Below, piece after piece: positions 33,885 through 49,464 of a DNA stretch of 64,000 nt. The position numbers and the translations under genes were made by a program. Within the stretch, counting starts at the first letter, position 1. Each line of letters starts with the position of its first letter. The notes below the pieces were generated by a model, which saw only the letters and a list, made by a program, of their open reading frames with translations, had not been told where the DNA came from and made no database searches. Source of the DNA: Streptomyces sp. Tue 6430 (GTDB taxonomy: Bacteria; Actinomycetota; Actinomycetes; Streptomycetales; Streptomycetaceae); contig JAKGSH010000010.1 of NCBI GenBank assembly GCA_021568835.1, positions 434,001 through 498,000 on the forward strand. The letters run 5' to 3'.

Positions 33885-34316
33885 TCACGCCTCCCGGCGC
33901 AGCGACGGCTTGAGCTCCTTCAGCCGGCCGAGCAGGCCGTTCACGAACGAGGGCGACTCGTCCGTGGAGAACTCCTTCGCGATCTGCACCATCTCGTCGA
34001 GGACGACGGCGTCCGGGGTCTCGTCGACCCAGATCAGCTCGTACGCCCCGAGCCGCAGGATGTTGCGGTCGACGACCGGCATCCGGTCGAGCGTCCAGCC
34101 GACCGAGTACTGGGAGATCAGCTCGTCGATGCGCCGCGCGTGCTCCGCGAAGCCCTCGACCAGCTGCATCGTGTACTCGCTCACCGGCGGCTGCCGGGTG
34201 TCGGCCCGGGAGAGCCGGATCCAGTCCGCGAGGACCGTCAGGACGTCGGCGCCGCGCTGGTCGCTCTCGAAGAGGATCTGGAAGGCGCGCTTGCGGGCCG
34301 TGTTGCGGGCAGCCAC
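33885..34316 (-). CDS. nusB: Transcription antitermination factor NusB
   Basis: All-helical RNA-binding factor used in rRNA antitermination with NusE (S10). 143 aa, intact. Conserved start AARNTARKRAFQILFESDQR and C-terminal VDRNILRLGAYELIW and LDEMVQIAKEF segments. It follows efp by 2 bp, so the two are co-transcribed. Confidence 0.96.
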   Translation of the reverse strand: MAARNTARKRAFQILFESDQRGADVLTVLADWIRLSRADTRQPPVSEYTMQLVEGFAEHARRIDELISQYSVGWTLDRMPVVDRNILRLGAYELIWVDETPDAVVLDEMVQIAKEFSTDESPSFVNGLLGRLKELKPSLRREA

Positions 34317-34318
34317 GG

Positions 34319-34885
34319 TTAGCTGTTCACCCGGCCGAGGTAGTCGCTCGTACGGGTGTCGACCTTGATCTTCTCACCGGTGGTGATGAAGAGCGGGACC
34401 TGGATCTGGTGACCGGTCTCCAGGGTGGCGGGCTTGGTGCCACCGGTGGAGCGGTCGCCCTGCAGGCCGGGCTCGGTCTCCTGGACGACGAGCTCGACGG
34501 CGGCCGGCAGCTCGACGAAGAGCACCTCGCCCTCGTGCTGCGCGACGGTGGCCGTGAAGCCCTCGATCAGGAAGTTGGCGGCGTCGCCGACGGCCTTGCG
34601 GTCGACCATGAGCTGGTCGTAGGTCTCCATGTCCATGAAGACGAAGTACTCGCCGTCCATGTAGGAGAACTGCATGTCGCGCTTGTCGACAGTGGCCGTC
34701 TCGACCTTGACGCCGGCGTTGAAGGTCTTGTCGACCACCTTGCCGGACAGCACGTTCTTGAGCTTGGTGCGCACGAAGGCCGGGCCCTTGCCGGGCTTGA
34801 CGTGCTGGAACTCGACGACGGACCAGAGCTGGCCGCCTTCGAGCTTGAGCACCAGGCCGTTCTTGAGGTCGTTCGTGGAAGCCAC
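34319..34885 (-). CDS. efp: Elongation factor P
   Basis: Relieves ribosome stalling at polyproline stretches. 188 aa with the three expected domains. The loop that reaches the peptidyl-transferase centre reads KPGKGPAF, with Lys33 at the tip. No epmA-like modification gene is in the window, and actinobacterial EF-P may work unmodified. GTG start at 34885 ([18 protein letters not shown]). Proline-rich proteins encoded nearby, such as the P-loop protein and relA N-terminus, are plausible clients. Confidence 0.97.
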   Translation of the reverse strand: MASTNDLKNGLVLKLEGGQLWSVVEFQHVKPGKGPAFVRTKLKNVLSGKVVDKTFNAGVKVETATVDKRDMQFSYMDGEYFVFMDMETYDQLMVDRKAVGDAANFLIEGFTATVAQHEGEVLFVELPAAVELVVQETEPGLQGDRSTGGTKPATLETGHQIQVPLFITTGEKIKVDTRTSDYLGRVNS

Positions 34886-34943
34886 GGTTGCGGAATCTCC
34901 TGGACTGACGTGGACGACCCCGGGGGCACGCACCTGCCTGTAG

Positions 34944-36050
34944 CTATAGTGCGAGCAGCTCCTTGGTCGTGATGGTGAGTAGCTCGGGTCCGCCGTCCGC
35001 CTCGGGGCGCACGACGAGCGTGTCATCGATCCGGACACCGCCCCGGCCCGGGAGGTGGACCCCCGGTTCGACGGTGACCGGCACGCAAGCGTCCAGTTTA
35101 CCCATGGCCGCGGGGGCCAACTGCGGGTCCTCCTCGATTTCGAGTCCCACACCGTGCCCGGTGAGTGCCGTGAGGCCCTCGGCGTACCCCGCGGAGTCCA
35201 GCACCTGCCGTGCCGCGCGGTCCACGTCGCGGTACGCGGCACCGGGCACCAGGCTTTCGCGTCCGGCCCGCTGAGCGGCGAAGACGAGGTCGTACAGCTC
35301 GATCTGCCACTCCGCGGGAGAGGTGCCGATGACGAACGTGCGCCCGATCTCGCAGCGGTAGCCGCGGTAGGTCGCCCCGAGGCAGACCGACAGGAAATCG
35401 CCCTCCTCCACCCGCCGGTCGGTGGGCCGGTGGCCCCGCCGCCCCGAGTTCGGGCCGGTTCCCACGGACGGGGTGAAGGCGGGGCCGTCGGCTCCGTGGT
35501 CGACGAGGCGCCGCTCCAGCTCCAGGGCGAGGTGGCGTTCGGTACGGCCGACGAGGATGGACTCCAGCAGCTCGCCGAGGGCCTGGTCGGCGATCTCGGC
35601 GCCGATGCGGAGGCAGGAGATCTCCTCCTCGTCCTTGACGACCCTCAACTGCTCGACGGCGCCGCCGAGGTCGGCGAGGCGCAGCCGGGGCGCGACCGAC
35701 CGCAGGGCCCGGTGCCGGGCCACCGTGAGGTGGTGTTCCTCGACCGCCAGGGACTCGGTGCCGCGGTCCGTGAGGATGCCCGCGGCGGCCACCGCGGGAT
35801 CGCCTCCGGAGCGGGACAGCACCTGGACCTTCAGTGCCTCGTCGGGCCTGCCCTCGTGGGGCCGCTCGTCGGGTGGGTCCGTGCACACGAGGAGCTCCTC
35901 GTGTGCACTCAGCAGCAGGACGGCGCCCCGGGGGGCCGCACCCGCGAGGTATCTCACATTGGCGGGACGGGAGATCAGTGCGCTCGCGCTGCCGCCGGCA
36001 CCGCACCGTTCCCTGAGCCGTTTGCGGCGAGCCGCGTACACCTCTGACAT
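34944..36050 (-). CDS. pepQ: M24 family peptidase homologue (Xaa-Pro aminopeptidase-like) with altered metal ligands
   Basis: 368-aa creatinase/prolidase-fold protein, start ATG at 36050 ([16 protein letters not shown]). The fold is clear: [49 protein letters not shown]. The usual five metal ligands (D, D, H, E, E) are only partly kept. The first Asp position reads Cys (SVCLGATY), the second reads Glu (RCEIGRTF), His (GHG) and Glu (EPG) remain, and the last Glu is Asp (RIDD). Dimetal peptidase activity is therefore doubtful. It sits upstream of efp, a common arrangement for an Xaa-Pro peptidase next to the polyproline factor. Confidence 0.85.
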   Translation of the reverse strand: MSEVYAARRKRLRERCGAGGSASALISRPANVRYLAGAAPRGAVLLLSAHEELLVCTDPPDERPHEGRPDEALKVQVLSRSGGDPAVAAAGILTDRGTESLAVEEHHLTVARHRALRSVAPRLRLADLGGAVEQLRVVKDEEEISCLRIGAEIADQALGELLESILVGRTERHLALELERRLVDHGADGPAFTPSVGTGPNSGRRGHRPTDRRVEEGDFLSVCLGATYRGYRCEIGRTFVIGTSPAEWQIELYDLVFAAQRAGRESLVPGAAYRDVDRAARQVLDSAGYAEGLTALTGHGVGLEIEEDPQLAPAAMGKLDACVPVTVEPGVHLPGRGGVRIDDTLVVRPEADGGPELLTITTKELLAL

Positions 36051-36164
36051 GTGTCGAGCGTAGGAGGATTGTCCGGATTGTGCCGGTTGGGCTGCGCCGA
36101 GCGGGGTGGACGGTGAGACGGGACCCCGTGCCGCGGCCATCGCACGGGGGTGGTCACCGTGTGC

Positions 36165-37109
36165 TCACCAGCTCGGCGGGCTGGCTATCGCCCGCGCCAG
36201 CACGTCGTCCAGGATCCGTGCCGTCGCCGGGACGTCCAGTTGGGAGTTGTCGATGATCGGGAGTCCGGAGCCGTACCAGCCGGCCATGCGGCCGTGGATG
36301 CGGGCGACCTCCTCGTCCGCGAGACGGCGGTTGCCGGAGCGCTCCGCGTTGCGTTCCAGGACGACTTCGAGGCCGGGGAGCAGGACGACCGGGAGCAGGC
36401 CGGGCCCCACGTGCCGCTTCCAGCCGCCGAGCCCGACGGCCGGGCGGTCGGGGAAGATCGCGTCGTCGAGGATGCACGAGATGCCGTTGGCCAGGAAGTT
36501 GCGCGCGGCGAAGCCGCAGGTGCGGCGGGCCAGGCGGTACTGCGCCTCGGAGTGGTCGTTCCAGCCCGACTGGGGGTCGGCGAAGCCGGAGCGGACCCAT
36601 TCGCGGACGTCGTCGAGGCTGATGTGGGCGGTGGGCACCCGGCGGTGGTCGGCCCAGAACTTGGCGACGCTGGTCTTCCCGGCGCCGGCCGGTCCGATGA
36701 GCAGCACCGCGAGCGTCGTGGCCGCCGGATCGGGGGCCGCCGGGGCCGGCGGCGCGCTGGGCATGCCGACGGGGCCACCGGGAGGCAGCGGCACGTGCCC
36801 GGTGACGTCGCCGACCGGCGGGGCGTGCCGCGGGGCCGGCGGGTGCGCGGCGGGCGGGGCCGGGGGCGCGGGCCGGTGCGGGCCCGGCGGCGGGGCGGTG
36901 AAGCCCGGGGGCGGCGGAGGCACGGGCCGTCCGGGGGGGCCGGCGGGCTGGTGCGGACCCGGGTGTTGCGCGGCCGGCGACCAGCCGACGGCCGGTCCGT
37001 GCCCCGGCTGATGGGGCGGCGGCAGCGGAGAACCCACTGCGTGCTGCATCCGGTGCCACTCCGTCTCGTACAGGCGATTGACCCTGGCCGCGAGGGTGCG
37101 GGCCCTCAC
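36165..37109 (-). CDS. P-loop ATPase/kinase-like protein with proline-rich N-terminus
   Basis: 314 aa. Residues about 25-130 are a Pro/Gly/Ala/His-rich, surely unstructured arm. Residues about 133-310 are a P-loop NTPase of the adenylate kinase/Zeta-like kinase group: Walker A LLIGPAGAGKTSVAKF, then SLDDVREWVRSGF, ILDDAIFPDRPA and LERNAERSGNRRL. It resembles phosphotransferases acting on small molecules, but no substrate can be named. GTG start at 37109 with GGGGGG upstream. A terminator-like hairpin precedes it, so it probably has its own promoter. Confidence 0.75.
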   Translation of the reverse strand: MRARTLAARVNRLYETEWHRMQHAVGSPLPPPHQPGHGPAVGWSPAAQHPGPHQPAGPPGRPVPPPPPGFTAPPPGPHRPAPPAPPAAHPPAPRHAPPVGDVTGHVPLPPGGPVGMPSAPPAPAAPDPAATTLAVLLIGPAGAGKTSVAKFWADHRRVPTAHISLDDVREWVRSGFADPQSGWNDHSEAQYRLARRTCGFAARNFLANGISCILDDAIFPDRPAVGLGGWKRHVGPGLLPVVLLPGLEVVLERNAERSGNRRLADEEVARIHGRMAGWYGSGLPIIDNSQLDVPATARILDDVLARAIASPPSW

Positions 37110-37125
37110 TTCCCCCCGAACGGTA

Positions 37126-37163
37126 CCGCCCCCGGCCGTCCTTTGGTGAACGGCCGGGGGCGG
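37126..37163 (-). terminator. Terminator of the aro operon
   Basis: 14-bp perfect stem CCGCCCCCGGCCGT / ACGGCCGGGGGCGG with a 10-base loop, 53 bp after the aroB stop and just before the P-loop gene. Confidence 0.75.
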
Positions 37164-37215
37164 CGTGAAGTGCCCGGTGCGCCAAGCGAATCGGACGGAT
37201 GGGGACCCTGCGGAC

Positions 37216-40000
<2,785 letters not shown>

Positions 40001-40203
40001 CGGTGCTCCTCAGTCTCGCGCCTGGTACTGCTCTGCGTAGGCGTGTCCTCGCGTACGGCAACGGCGCGACCGGGTGCGCGACCCTGGTCCGCCACCCCCG
40101 ATCCTCCCACGTCCGCCACCCGGAACCGGCCGCCGGTCCATCTGGCGGACGTCGGCGGCCGGCGGGCGGGGCCCCGGGGGCCGCACGGGGCGCGGGAACC
40201 GCG

Positions 40204-41058
40204 CTACTCGCGGGAGGCGAGGGCGTGCTCTCCGGCCTTGCGCATCGCGTCCACGGGGGCCGGGGCGCGCCCGGTCATCCGCTCCACCTGGAGCGCCGCC
40301 TGGTGCACCAGCAGGTCGAGGCCGCTGACGACGGCGCCGCCGAACATGGACCAGCGGGCGGCCAGTTCGGTCGGCCAGGGGTGGTAGAGCACGTCGAAGA
40401 GGGTGGCGGGCCGCCCCGGTACGGCGGTGGCGAGGGCGTCGGTGGTGCCCGCGGGCGTGGTGGCGATCACCAGGGGGGCGCGCAGCGCCTCGGCCGCGTC
40501 GGCCCAGTCGGCCGTGCGGACGTCGACGTCGAGGCGCTCGCCCCACCGCCGCATCTCGGCGGCACGGTCCGCGCTGCGCACGTAGACCACGACCTCGCCC
40601 GCGCAGACCGCGGACATCGCGGCCAGCGCGGAGGAGGCGGTGGCGCCGGCACCGAGGATCGCGGCCGAGTCGACCTGCTCGACGCCGTGTTCGCGCAGGG
40701 CGGCGACCATGCCGGGGATGTCGGTGTTGTCGCCGACGCGGCGGCCGTCCTCGGTGAACACCAGGGTGTTGACCGCCTCGACGGCGGCCGCCGTCTCGCT
40801 GACCTCGTCCAGCAGGGGGATGACCGCGCGCTTGAGGGGCATGGTCAGCGACAGTCCCGCCCACTCGGCCCCGAGCCCTTCGACGAAGGAGGGCAGGGCC
40901 GCCTCGTCCACGTCGAAGAGGTCGTACGTCCACTGCGTGAGGTCCATCGCCCGGTACGCGGCGCGGTGCAGCACCGGGGAGAGGGAATGGGCGACGGGGC
41001 TGCCGAGCACGGCGGCGCGATGCCGCGGGACGTGCCCGGGTCGGGTGGTGTCGGTCAT
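40204..41058 (-). CDS. aroE: Shikimate dehydrogenase
   Basis: NADP-dependent reduction of 3-dehydroshikimate. 284 aa. Substrate domain: [29 protein letters not shown] with the catalytic Lys, GDNTDIPGM. Cofactor domain: [17 protein letters not shown]. Begins 4 bp behind mltG. Somewhat divergent from E. coli AroE, as usual for the actinobacterial shikimate dehydrogenase. Confidence 0.93.
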   Translation of the reverse strand: MTDTTRPGHVPRHRAAVLGSPVAHSLSPVLHRAAYRAMDLTQWTYDLFDVDEAALPSFVEGLGAEWAGLSLTMPLKRAVIPLLDEVSETAAAVEAVNTLVFTEDGRRVGDNTDIPGMVAALREHGVEQVDSAAILGAGATASSALAAMSAVCAGEVVVYVRSADRAAEMRRWGERLDVDVRTADWADAAEALRAPLVIATTPAGTTDALATAVPGRPATLFDVLYHPWPTELAARWSMFGGAVVSGLDLLVHQAALQVERMTGRAPAPVDAMRKAGEHALASRE

Positions 41059-41062
41059 GCTC

Positions 41063-42778
41063 TCAGTTACCGGCGCTCTCGTTGAACTTGTCCTTGAGCT
41101 GTTCGAATTCCGCGTAGGTCTTGGCGAACTCGGTCTTGTTCTGGCCGTCGGTCGCCACGAAGTAGATCCAGCCGTCGCTCGTCGGCGTCAGCGCCGCCGT
41201 CAGCGCCTCGCTCCCCGGGTTCCCGATCGGTCCCGGCGGGAGGCCCTTCTGCGTGTACGTGTTGTACGGGTCCTGGTTGCTGTTGATCTCGGACTCGCTG
41301 ATGTGGATGTTGCTCTCGTTCTTCAGGTAGTTGAAGGTCGAGTCGAACTGGAGCAGCTGGTTGGTCTCGGTGTTCGTCGGCTTGAGGCGGTTGTAGACCA
41401 CCTCCGCCATCTTGCGGAAGTCCTCGTGCGTCTTGCCCTCCGCCTGGACCAGGCTGGCGACCGTGACGAGCTGGAGCGGGTTCTCCAGCTTCAGCGCCTT
41501 GGCCTTGGCCTCGAGGTCGTACTTGCCGTAGGCCTCGTCGGCCCGGCCGACCATCTGCTTGAGGACCGCGGCGGGCTTCATGCCCTTGGCCGCGGGATAG
41601 GTGCCGGGGTAGAGGAATCCCTCCAGCGGGTCCTTGACGTCGCCGTCGGCGTTCGCCCAGTCGGGCAGGCCGAGGCTCTCGAAGTCCTTCTCCGCGACGC
41701 CCCGGGTGGTGCCGGCGGCAAGGCCGAGTTTGGCGTCGATCGTCTTGTAGACGGTGATGTTCCGCTGGCCGGGCGTGACCATGACGTTGGCCTGGCTCTT
41801 GGGGTCGAGCATCATCTCCACGGCGCTCTTGGCGGACATCTCCTTCTTGAGGATGTACGCGCCCGCCTGGATCTTGTCCCCGTCGTTGGTGGTGAAGGCG
41901 GACACGAAGGCGTCGACGCTCTTCACCACACCGGCGTCCTTCAGCTTGCGGCCGATGTCGACGCCGCGGGCGCCTTTCGGGATCTCGATGCTGACGGTCT
42001 CGTCGGTGCCGTCGCCCGCGAAGTCGGGCGCCGCACTGTGACGATTCTGATAGAACTGGTAACCGAAATAGGTGACGCCGCCGAGGCCGCCGCCGAACAC
42101 CAGCAGGACGACCAGGCAGGCGCAGCCGTTGCGGCTCTTCTTGTTCTTGGCGCCCTTGGACCCTTTGCCGCCGCGGCCGCGCCGGTCGCCGCGCCCCTCC
42201 GGCTCGTCGTCGTCCTCGTCGTCTCCGCCGCCGCCCGCGAAGAAGGCGTGCTCGCCCTGGTCGGGACCGGGGTCCCAGTCGGGCCGCGGCTGCTCCGCCT
42301 CCGGTTCCGGCTCGGCGCGCCTGCGCGCGGGCGGCTCCGGGGGCGGATAGGCGTCCGGCGTCCCGTAGAGGTCGGGCTGCTCGGCGCCGTAGGCCGCGGC
42401 CTGCTGGCCGTACGGGTCACCGGGGTCGGCGGCGTACGGGACGTGCGCGTGGCTGCCGGTGCCGTCCCAGCCGCCCTCCTGGTAGGGCTGCTGGTTCTGG
42501 TGGGTGTACTGCTGGTCCTGGGCGGTGTACTGCTGCTGCTCGTACGACTGCTGGTACTGCTGCTGGTCGTGCTGTTGGCCGTACTGCTGCGGCCGGCCGT
42601 CGTTCCAGCCCGCGTACTCCTGCTGCTGCGGCTGCTGCGGGTACTGGTGCTGCGGCTGGCCGCCGTAGGCAGGCTGGTGGCCGGTGTGGCCCTGCTGCCC
42701 TTCCCATCCGCCGTCCCCGTACAACGGGTCCTCCGGATGCCACGGTTCGGAGCCGGGGCCCCGGCCATACTCAGTCAT
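41063..42778 (-). CDS. mltG: Endolytic murein transglycosylase MltG
   Basis: Membrane-bound lytic transglycosylase thought to terminate growing glycan strands. 571 aa. Residues 1-200 are a cytoplasmic, Gln/Tyr/Gly-rich then acidic, low-complexity tail. One membrane helix follows a Cys-Ala-Cys (about 218-240; LVVLLVFGGGLGGVTYFGY). Then comes a LysM-like part and the YceG domain with VTVASLVQAEGKTHEDFRKM (catalytic Glu) and PPGPIGNPGSEALTAAL. The long N-terminal tail is typical in Streptomyces. Confidence 0.94.
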   Translation of the reverse strand: MTEYGRGPGSEPWHPEDPLYGDGGWEGQQGHTGHQPAYGGQPQHQYPQQPQQQEYAGWNDGRPQQYGQQHDQQQYQQSYEQQQYTAQDQQYTHQNQQPYQEGGWDGTGSHAHVPYAADPGDPYGQQAAAYGAEQPDLYGTPDAYPPPEPPARRRAEPEPEAEQPRPDWDPGPDQGEHAFFAGGGGDDEDDDEPEGRGDRRGRGGKGSKGAKNKKSRNGCACLVVLLVFGGGLGGVTYFGYQFYQNRHSAAPDFAGDGTDETVSIEIPKGARGVDIGRKLKDAGVVKSVDAFVSAFTTNDGDKIQAGAYILKKEMSAKSAVEMMLDPKSQANVMVTPGQRNITVYKTIDAKLGLAAGTTRGVAEKDFESLGLPDWANADGDVKDPLEGFLYPGTYPAAKGMKPAAVLKQMVGRADEAYGKYDLEAKAKALKLENPLQLVTVASLVQAEGKTHEDFRKMAEVVYNRLKPTNTETNQLLQFDSTFNYLKNESNIHISESEINSNQDPYNTYTQKGLPPGPIGNPGSEALTAALTPTSDGWIYFVATDGQNKTEFAKTYAEFEQLKDKFNESAGN

Positions 42779-42900
42779 CGATCCCCTAGAGCCGCGAGGC
42801 GGCGGTCGCCCGGCTTGTGGGCCCGGCTACCGTCCCGCCTCTTTCTGTGCGGTCGCTGTTCGAACACCACCGCATCGCGCGGAACGTTACCGTATCGCGA

Positions 42901-43373
42901 TCAGATGACCACTTCGACGCCCTCGCCGGGTGCCGAGCCTGACACCCGTTCGGATTCCAGGGCCTGCTGGAGGATGATCACGGCGGCCACCTGGTCGATG
43001 ACGGAACGTCCCTTCTTGGACTTCACGCCCGAGGCGCGCAGTCCCTGACCGGCCGTCACCGTCGTCATCCGCTCGTCGACCAGCCGGACCTGGACCGGTG
43101 CGATGCCCTTGGCCAGCTCCTGGGCGAAGGCGCGCACCTTGACCGCGGCCGGGCCCTCGCCTCCCTTGAGGGAGCGGGGCAGGCCGACGACGACCTCGAT
43201 CGGCTCGTACTCCTCGACGAGTTGCCGCAGTCGGCGGTGGGCCGCCGGGACGTCGCGGCCGGGGACCGTCTCCACCGGGGTGGCGAGGATCCCGTCGGGG
43301 TCGCACGAGGCGACCCCGATCCGGGCGTCACCGACGTCGACGGCGAGACGACGGCCCTTGCGCATGGGACCGC

Positions 43374-43377
<4 letters not shown>
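42901..43377 (-). CDS. ruvX: Putative pre-16S rRNA nuclease / Holliday junction resolvase-like protein
   Basis: 158-aa RNase H-fold protein of the YqgF family. Acidic active-site residues in [15 protein letters not shown] (first Asp), [29 protein letters not shown] and [10 protein letters not shown]. In E. coli YqgF finishes the 16S rRNA 5' end. The start overlaps the alaS stop by 4 bp; an in-frame Met five codons in (MRKGRRL) is an alternative start. Confidence 0.93.
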
Positions 43378-46392
<3,015 letters not shown>

Positions 46393-46402
46393 CGCTTGAG
46401 TC

Positions 46403-46837
46403 TCAGTCCTTCTTCCGCTTGCCCCACCGCTGGGCCGGGACGGTCCGGCCCACGATCACGGTGCGTCGGGGCGCCTTGGCGGGCCCGTCTTCCTTGCGTC
46501 CGCCGAGGGCCCGGCGGACGCCGTAGCCGAAGGCGGCGACCTTCACCAGGGGGCCGCCGAAGGTGGAGGCGACCGTGGTGGAGAGCGCGGAGGCGTTGGA
46601 GGTGACCTCCTGGACGTCCGAGGCGATCGCGTCGACCCGGTCGATCTGGGTCTGTGCCGAGCGGACCGCCGTGGAGGCGTCCGCCAACAGCGGTACGGCC
46701 TGGTCGGTCACGTCCACGACCAGCTTGGTGGTGGCCTTGAGCGTCTGGGCCAGTCTCGCCAGCGCGACCGCGAGGAAGGAGACCAGGATCGCCCAGAACA
46801 CGGCCACCAGGATGCCGGCCACCTCTCCACCGGACAC
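46403..46837 (-). CDS. DUF948 domain-containing protein
   Basis: 144 aa, GTG start at 46837 (VSGGEVAGILVAVFWAIL). One N-terminal membrane helix, then a long helical region (about residues 28-85; AQTLKATTKLVVDVTDQAVP) typical of DUF948 proteins, and a basic C-terminus ending GKRKKD. Found upstream of alaS in many Gram-positive genomes. Function unknown; some relatives are linked to general stress. Confidence 0.85.
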   Translation of the reverse strand: MSGGEVAGILVAVFWAILVSFLAVALARLAQTLKATTKLVVDVTDQAVPLLADASTAVRSAQTQIDRVDAIASDVQEVTSNASALSTTVASTFGGPLVKVAAFGYGVRRALGGRKEDGPAKAPRRTVIVGRTVPAQRWGKRKKD

Positions 46838-46951
46838 TGCGCACCCGCTCCCTGAAATGTGCCTCTGCATCGGAAAAGTCGTGCACCGAGCCTATCGCGC
46901 CGCCGGGACCGGTCCGCACCGGATTAACGGGCGTCGCGGCCGTGGCCCCGG

Positions 46952-47042
46952 GCGCGGACCCGGACACGCGCGGACCCGGACACGCGCGGACCCGGACACG
47001 CGCGGACCCGGACACGCGCGGACCCGGACACGCGCGGACCCG
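46952..47042. repeat. 16-bp tandem repeat, 5.7 copies
   Basis: Perfect copies of GCGCGGACCCGGACAC, 16 bp each, between the DUF948 gene and rpsD, ending in the left arm of the rpsD terminator. Unit and perfection suggest a hypervariable minisatellite. Confidence 0.9.
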
Positions 47043-47083
47043 CCGCCCCGCCCGCCCGGAGGGGCGGGGGGACGGCGGGTCCG
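47035..47083 (-). terminator. rpsD terminator
   Basis: 11-bp stem CGGACCCGCCG / CGGCGGGTCCG with additional inner C/G pairing, 30 bp after the rpsD stop. Its left arm is built from the 16-bp repeat. Confidence 0.65.
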
Positions 47084-47112
47084 GGCACAGAGGTCCTGCG
47101 GCCGCCGGAGGA

Positions 47113-47727
47113 TCAGCGGGCGTAGTACTCGACGACCAGCTGCTCGTCGCAGATGACCGGGATCTCCTTGCGGTTCGGCTCGCGGTCCAGGCGGAACGCC
47201 AGGGCGCGGAGGTTCACCTGGAGGTAGCGCGGGGTCTCGCCGTCGGGGGCGAAGCCGCCCTCACGGGCGACCGTGAAGAGGGTCTTCTCGCGGCTGCGCT
47301 CGCGGACCATCACGACGTCGTCGGGACGGACGCGGAACGAGGGCTTGTCGACCTTCTGGCCGTTGACCTCGATGTGGCCGTGGACGACCATCTGGCGGGC
47401 CTGGTAGATCGTGCGGGCGATGCCCGAACGCAGGACCAGCGCGTCGAGACGGCGCTCGAGCTCGATGATCAGGGCCTCACCGGTCTTGCCCTGGACCTTG
47501 GAGGCGCGCTCGTAGGCGCGGACGAGCTGGCGCTCGGACACGTCGTACTGCGCGCGCAGACGCTGCTTCTCGAGCAGACGGACCTTGTAGTCCGAGTTCT
47601 GCTTGCGGCCGCGGCCGTGCTCGCCCGGCGGGTAGGGGCGGGCCTCGAAGTACTTGACGGCCTTCGGGGTCAGCGCGATGCCGAGGGCACGCGACTTCTT
47701 GACCTTGGGGCGGGGCTGGTTCGCCAC
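47113..47727 (-). CDS. rpsD: 30S ribosomal protein S4
   Basis: 204 aa, GTG start at 47727 ([15 protein letters not shown]). Primary 16S rRNA-binding protein; the S4 RNA-binding domain lies around residues 95-160 ([39 protein letters not shown]). Here rpsD is a standalone gene, separate from the main ribosomal cluster. The zinc-binding Cys residues of some S4 homologues are absent (C-minus form). Confidence 0.97.
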   Translation of the reverse strand: MANQPRPKVKKSRALGIALTPKAVKYFEARPYPPGEHGRGRKQNSDYKVRLLEKQRLRAQYDVSERQLVRAYERASKVQGKTGEALIIELERRLDALVLRSGIARTIYQARQMVVHGHIEVNGQKVDKPSFRVRPDDVVMVRERSREKTLFTVAREGGFAPDGETPRYLQVNLRALAFRLDREPNRKEIPVICDEQLVVEYYAR

Positions 47728-48029
47728 TGTCTCTCATTTCCTGGTTTTCGGCTTGTCAGGGTTGAGGGAGGTCGCATCCGCAGCCGGGGAGACCCGCCGG
47801 GTCCACGGGGGACCTGCCGGGCAGCCGCTCCCCTGTTCTGGGCACATACGTGCAGCACGCGAGTGGCCCACCGACCCTGACCGGGAACCCGGCTGGTGGT
47901 GGGCTGCCCGCGACACCGTTCGACGGTGCGCGACGCTCCTGGAGCCGGTCCGCGGGGGACCGGGGCTCCGGCTGACCGTCCCGTTCTGACAGCGCGGGAC
48001 ACAGCACTGCGAGCGAGTTTACAGGGTGC
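47728..48029. other. 302-bp spacer between rarA and rpsD
   Basis: No gene seen. It must hold the rpsD promoter and leader on the minus strand. A TGTAAACT word at about 48016-48023 (minus strand) could be an extended -10. Several GC-rich inverted repeats (for example GGAGCCGGTCC / GGACCGGGGCTCC at about 47940-47968) could form leader structure, relevant because S4 often controls its own synthesis; no known S4-binding motif was recognised. Confidence 0.4.
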
Positions 48030-49382
48030 TCAGTCCCGTGTGCGACCGAGGTGCTTCCTGGTCCACTCCACGGCGTCCGAGTACCGCGCCTCGGCGCCGT
48101 GCCGGGTCGGCTCGTAGTACCGGCGGTCCTTGAGGGCGTCCGGGGCGTACTGCTGGGGGGCGATCCCCTCGGGCAGGTCGTGCGGGTACACGTACCCCTG
48201 CGCGTGCCCCAGTTTGGCGGCTCCCTTGTAGTGCCCGTCCCGCAGGTGCGCCGGCACGGGCCCGGCCAGCCCTTGCGCACGTCGTCCAGGGCGGCGCCTA
48301 TCGCGGTCGTCGCGGAGTTCGACTTGGGGGCGAGGGCCAGGGCGATGGTGGCGTGGCTGAGGGTGAGCGCGGCCTCGGGGAAGCCGATCATGGCGACGGC
48401 CTGGGCGGCGGCGACCGCGATCGGCAGGGCGCCGGGGTCGGCCAGGCCGATGTCCTCGCTGGCGGAGATCATCAGGCGGCGGGCGATGAAACGGGGGTCC
48501 TCGCCCGCCTCGATCATGCGGGCCAGGTAGTGCAGGGCGGCGTCGACGTCGGAGCCGCGGATCGACTTGATCAGGGCGCTGGCGACGTCGTAGTGCTGGT
48601 CGCCGTCGCGGTCGTACTTCACGGCGGCCCGGTCGACCGTCTCCTCCAGGGTGGCGAGGGAGATCCGCGCCTCGCCCTTGTCCAGGGCGGCCCCGGCGGC
48701 GGCCTCCAGGGCGGTGAGAGCGCGGCGGGCGTCGCCGCCGGCGATGCGCAGGAGGTGGTCCTCGGTGTCCTCGGGGAGGTCCACGGCGCCCTTCAGCCCG
48801 CGGTCGTCGGCCACCGCGCGCCGCAGCAGACCGCGCAGGTCGTCGTCGGTGAGCGGTTCGAGGTGAGCAGGAGCGAGCGGGAGAGCAGGGGTGAGATGAC
48901 CGAGAAGAACGGATTCTCCGTGGTGGCCGCGATCAGGGTGACCCAGCGGTTCTCGACGGCGGGCAGGAGGGAGTCCTGCTGGGCCTTGCTGAAGCGGTGG
49001 ATCTCGTCGAGGAAGAGGACCGTCTCCTTGCCGAAGCCTCCGGCGGCGCGGCGGGCGCCGTCGATGACGGCGCGGACCTCCTTGACGCCGGCGGTGATCG
49101 CGGACAGTTCGACGAAGCGGGCGTCGGTGGCCTTGGAGACGACGTAGGCGAGGGTGGTCTTGCCGGTGCCCGGCGGGCCCCAGAGGATCACCGAGGAGGG
49201 GCCGGCCGGCCTCTGGCGCTCTCGCCGACCAGGCGGCGCAGGGGTGAGCCCGGCTTCAGCAGGTGCTGCTGGCCCACGACCTCGTCGAGGGTGCGCGGGC
49301 GCATCCGGACCGCCAGGGGGCTCCCGGCGGGGTCCTTCTCCTGGCGTTCTTCGGCTGCGGCGGTGAACAGATCGGGCTCCAC
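48030..49382 (-). CDS. rarA: Replication-associated recombination protein RarA (MgsA), frame broken three times
   Basis: AAA+ ATPase acting at stalled forks, about 451 aa repaired. Start GTG at 49382 ([19 protein letters not shown]), [16 protein letters not shown], Walker [18 protein letters not shown], Walker [13 protein letters not shown], sensor AATTENPFF, and C-terminal [16 protein letters not shown]. Three lost bases split it: runs at 49198-49201, 48862-48863 and 48270-48272. With one G/C added at each spot the family sequence reads through. Confidence 0.92.
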
Positions 49383-49464
49383 GCTGAAACCCTAGTTCAC
49401 CGCACCGACAACGCCCTCGGCCGCCGGGAGGCCCCGGCGTCCGGATCCGCCCGGCGCGGCCGGG

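Noticed and set aside
40001..40203. Remnant gene between aroC and aroE
   Set aside because: Frames are open through it but there is no recognisable motif or sensible start; treated as a plain spacer.
46952..47042. CRISPR array
   Set aside because: The 16-bp units are directly adjacent without unique spacers, so it is a minisatellite; no cas genes are present.
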